64,000 nt of DNA from Nematostella vectensis (lineage: Eukaryota; Cnidaria; Anthozoa; Actiniaria; Edwardsiidae), in NCBI RefSeq assembly GCF_932526225.1, contig NC_064040.1, positions 17,550,994 to 17,614,993 of the forward strand. Direction: 5' to 3'. The notes beneath the pieces were generated by a model. That model did no database searches, was not told where the DNA came from, and was given only the letters and a program-made list of their open reading frames with translations. A program made the translations under genes and the position numbers. This document shows positions 62,964 through 64,000 of the stretch, piece after piece; position 1 is the first letter of the stretch, and each line of letters opens with the position of its first letter.

Positions 62964-64000
62964 TGAGGCTTATTCACGGCATACACTCACCTACTCTTTA
63001 AGGCTTATTCACGGTATACCCTTACCTACTCTTGTAGGCTTATTCATGGTATACCCTCACCCACTCTTATAGGCTTATTCAAGGTATACCCTCACCTACT
63101 CCTATAGGTTTATTCACGGTATACCCTCACCTAATCTTATAGGCTTATTCACGGTATACCATCACCTACTCTTTTAGGCTTATTCACGGTATACCCTCAC
63201 CTACTCTTATAGGCTTATTCACGGTATACCCTCACCTACTCTTATAGGCTTATTCACGGTATACCCTCAACTACTCTTATAGGCTTATTCATGGTATACC
63301 CTCATCTACTCTTATAGGCTTATTCACGGTATACCCTCATCTACTCATATAGGCTTATTCACGGTATACCCTCATCTACTCTTATAGGCTTATTCACGAT
63401 ATACCCTCACCTACTCTTATAGGCTTATTCACGGTATACCCTCAACTACTCTTATAGGCTTATTCATGGTATACCCTCATCTACTCTTATAGGCTTATTC
63501 ACGGTATACCCTCATCTACTCATATAGGCTTATTCACGGTATACCCTCATCTACTCTTATAGGCTTATTCACGATATACCCTCACCTACTCTTATAGGCT
63601 TATTCACGGTATACCCTCAACTACTCTTATAGGCTTATTCATGGTATACCCTCATCTACTCTTATAGGCTTATTCACGATATACCCTCATCTACTCTTAT
63701 AGGCTTATTCACGGTATACCCACACCTACTTATATAGGCTTATTCACGGTATACCCACACCTACTCATATAGGCTTATTCACGGTATACCCACACCTACT
63801 CATATAGGCTTATTCACGGTATACCCACACCTACTTATATAGGCTTATTCACGGTATACCCTCATCTACTCTTATAGGCTTATTCACGGTATACCCACAC
63901 CTACTTATATAGGCTTATTCACGGTATACCCACACCTACTCATATAGGCTTATTCACGGTATACCCACACCTACTCATATAGGCTTATTCACGGTATACC
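62964..64000. repeat. 35-bp minisatellite reaching the window edge
   Basis: About 30 copies of a 35-bp unit with AGGCTTATTCACGGTATACC followed by CTCACCTACTCTTAT or CACACCTACTCATAT forms. A five-unit super-repeat of 175 bp is visible from the CTCAACTACT variant at 63266, 63441 and 63616. The final third shifts to the CACACCTACTTATAT type. The array continues past position 64000. Confidence 0.96.

Overview
The window is a piece of a eukaryotic nuclear chromosome, most likely from a cnidarian (a coral or sea anemone is my best guess). The basis is the type of content: spliced extracellular SRCR and WSC-like modules, a LINE reverse-transcriptase tail, many minisatellites, AT-rich spacers, and an integrated virus-like element of the Polinton/Polinton-like-virus type. 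The species cannot be fixed from the sequence alone.

Layout. (1) Positions 1 to about 44,265 are one uninterrupted satellite with a 32-bp unit, roughly 1,380 copies, organised into nested longer duplications of about 1.0, 1.15, 3.0, 3.6 and 6.5 kb. It holds no genes. (2) About 44.8-48.0 kb carries three exons of one minus-strand gene, read from high to low coordinates. A group A SRCR domain is split over two exons (48025-47913 and 45703-45496), followed by a WSC-like exon (45087-44809). Splice phases agree throughout (1-0, 0-1, 1-1). The intron inside the SRCR domain holds a 54-bp minisatellite loaded with CACGTG E-boxes. The intron upstream holds almost 1 kb of AAT-type triplets starting next to the acceptor. 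The 32-bp satellite starts about 540 bp beyond the last visible exon, so it may lie in the next intron or just past the gene.

(3) 49,939-57,693 is a 7.75-kb, GC-rich inserted element in AT-rich surroundings. It has G-rich terminal inverted repeats of about 100 bp and a 6-bp target duplication (CTCGAT), the duplication length known for Polintons/Mavericks. It carries an intact packaging-type ATPase directly behind a probable major capsid gene (split by one TGA). Around these lie several broken genes: a membrane protein, a possible jelly-roll minor capsid protein, a large conserved protein, a coiled-coil membrane protein, a helical protein and a small basic protein. I see no DNA polymerase, integrase or protease, so this looks like a capsid/packaging module only, now decaying. 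A cluster of three hairpins lies just inside the left end.

(4) 57.7-64.0 kb is AT-rich and repeat-rich: an octamer palindrome, a stepping triplet microsatellite, a perfect 136-bp tandem duplication, a 51-bp minisatellite, a degraded LINE 3' end running into a 60-bp minisatellite, and a 35-bp minisatellite that continues past the window edge.

The region best matching an undescribed system is the short capsid-plus-ATPase element; the most unusual structure is the 44-kb satellite whose plus-strand unit resembles intron signals.
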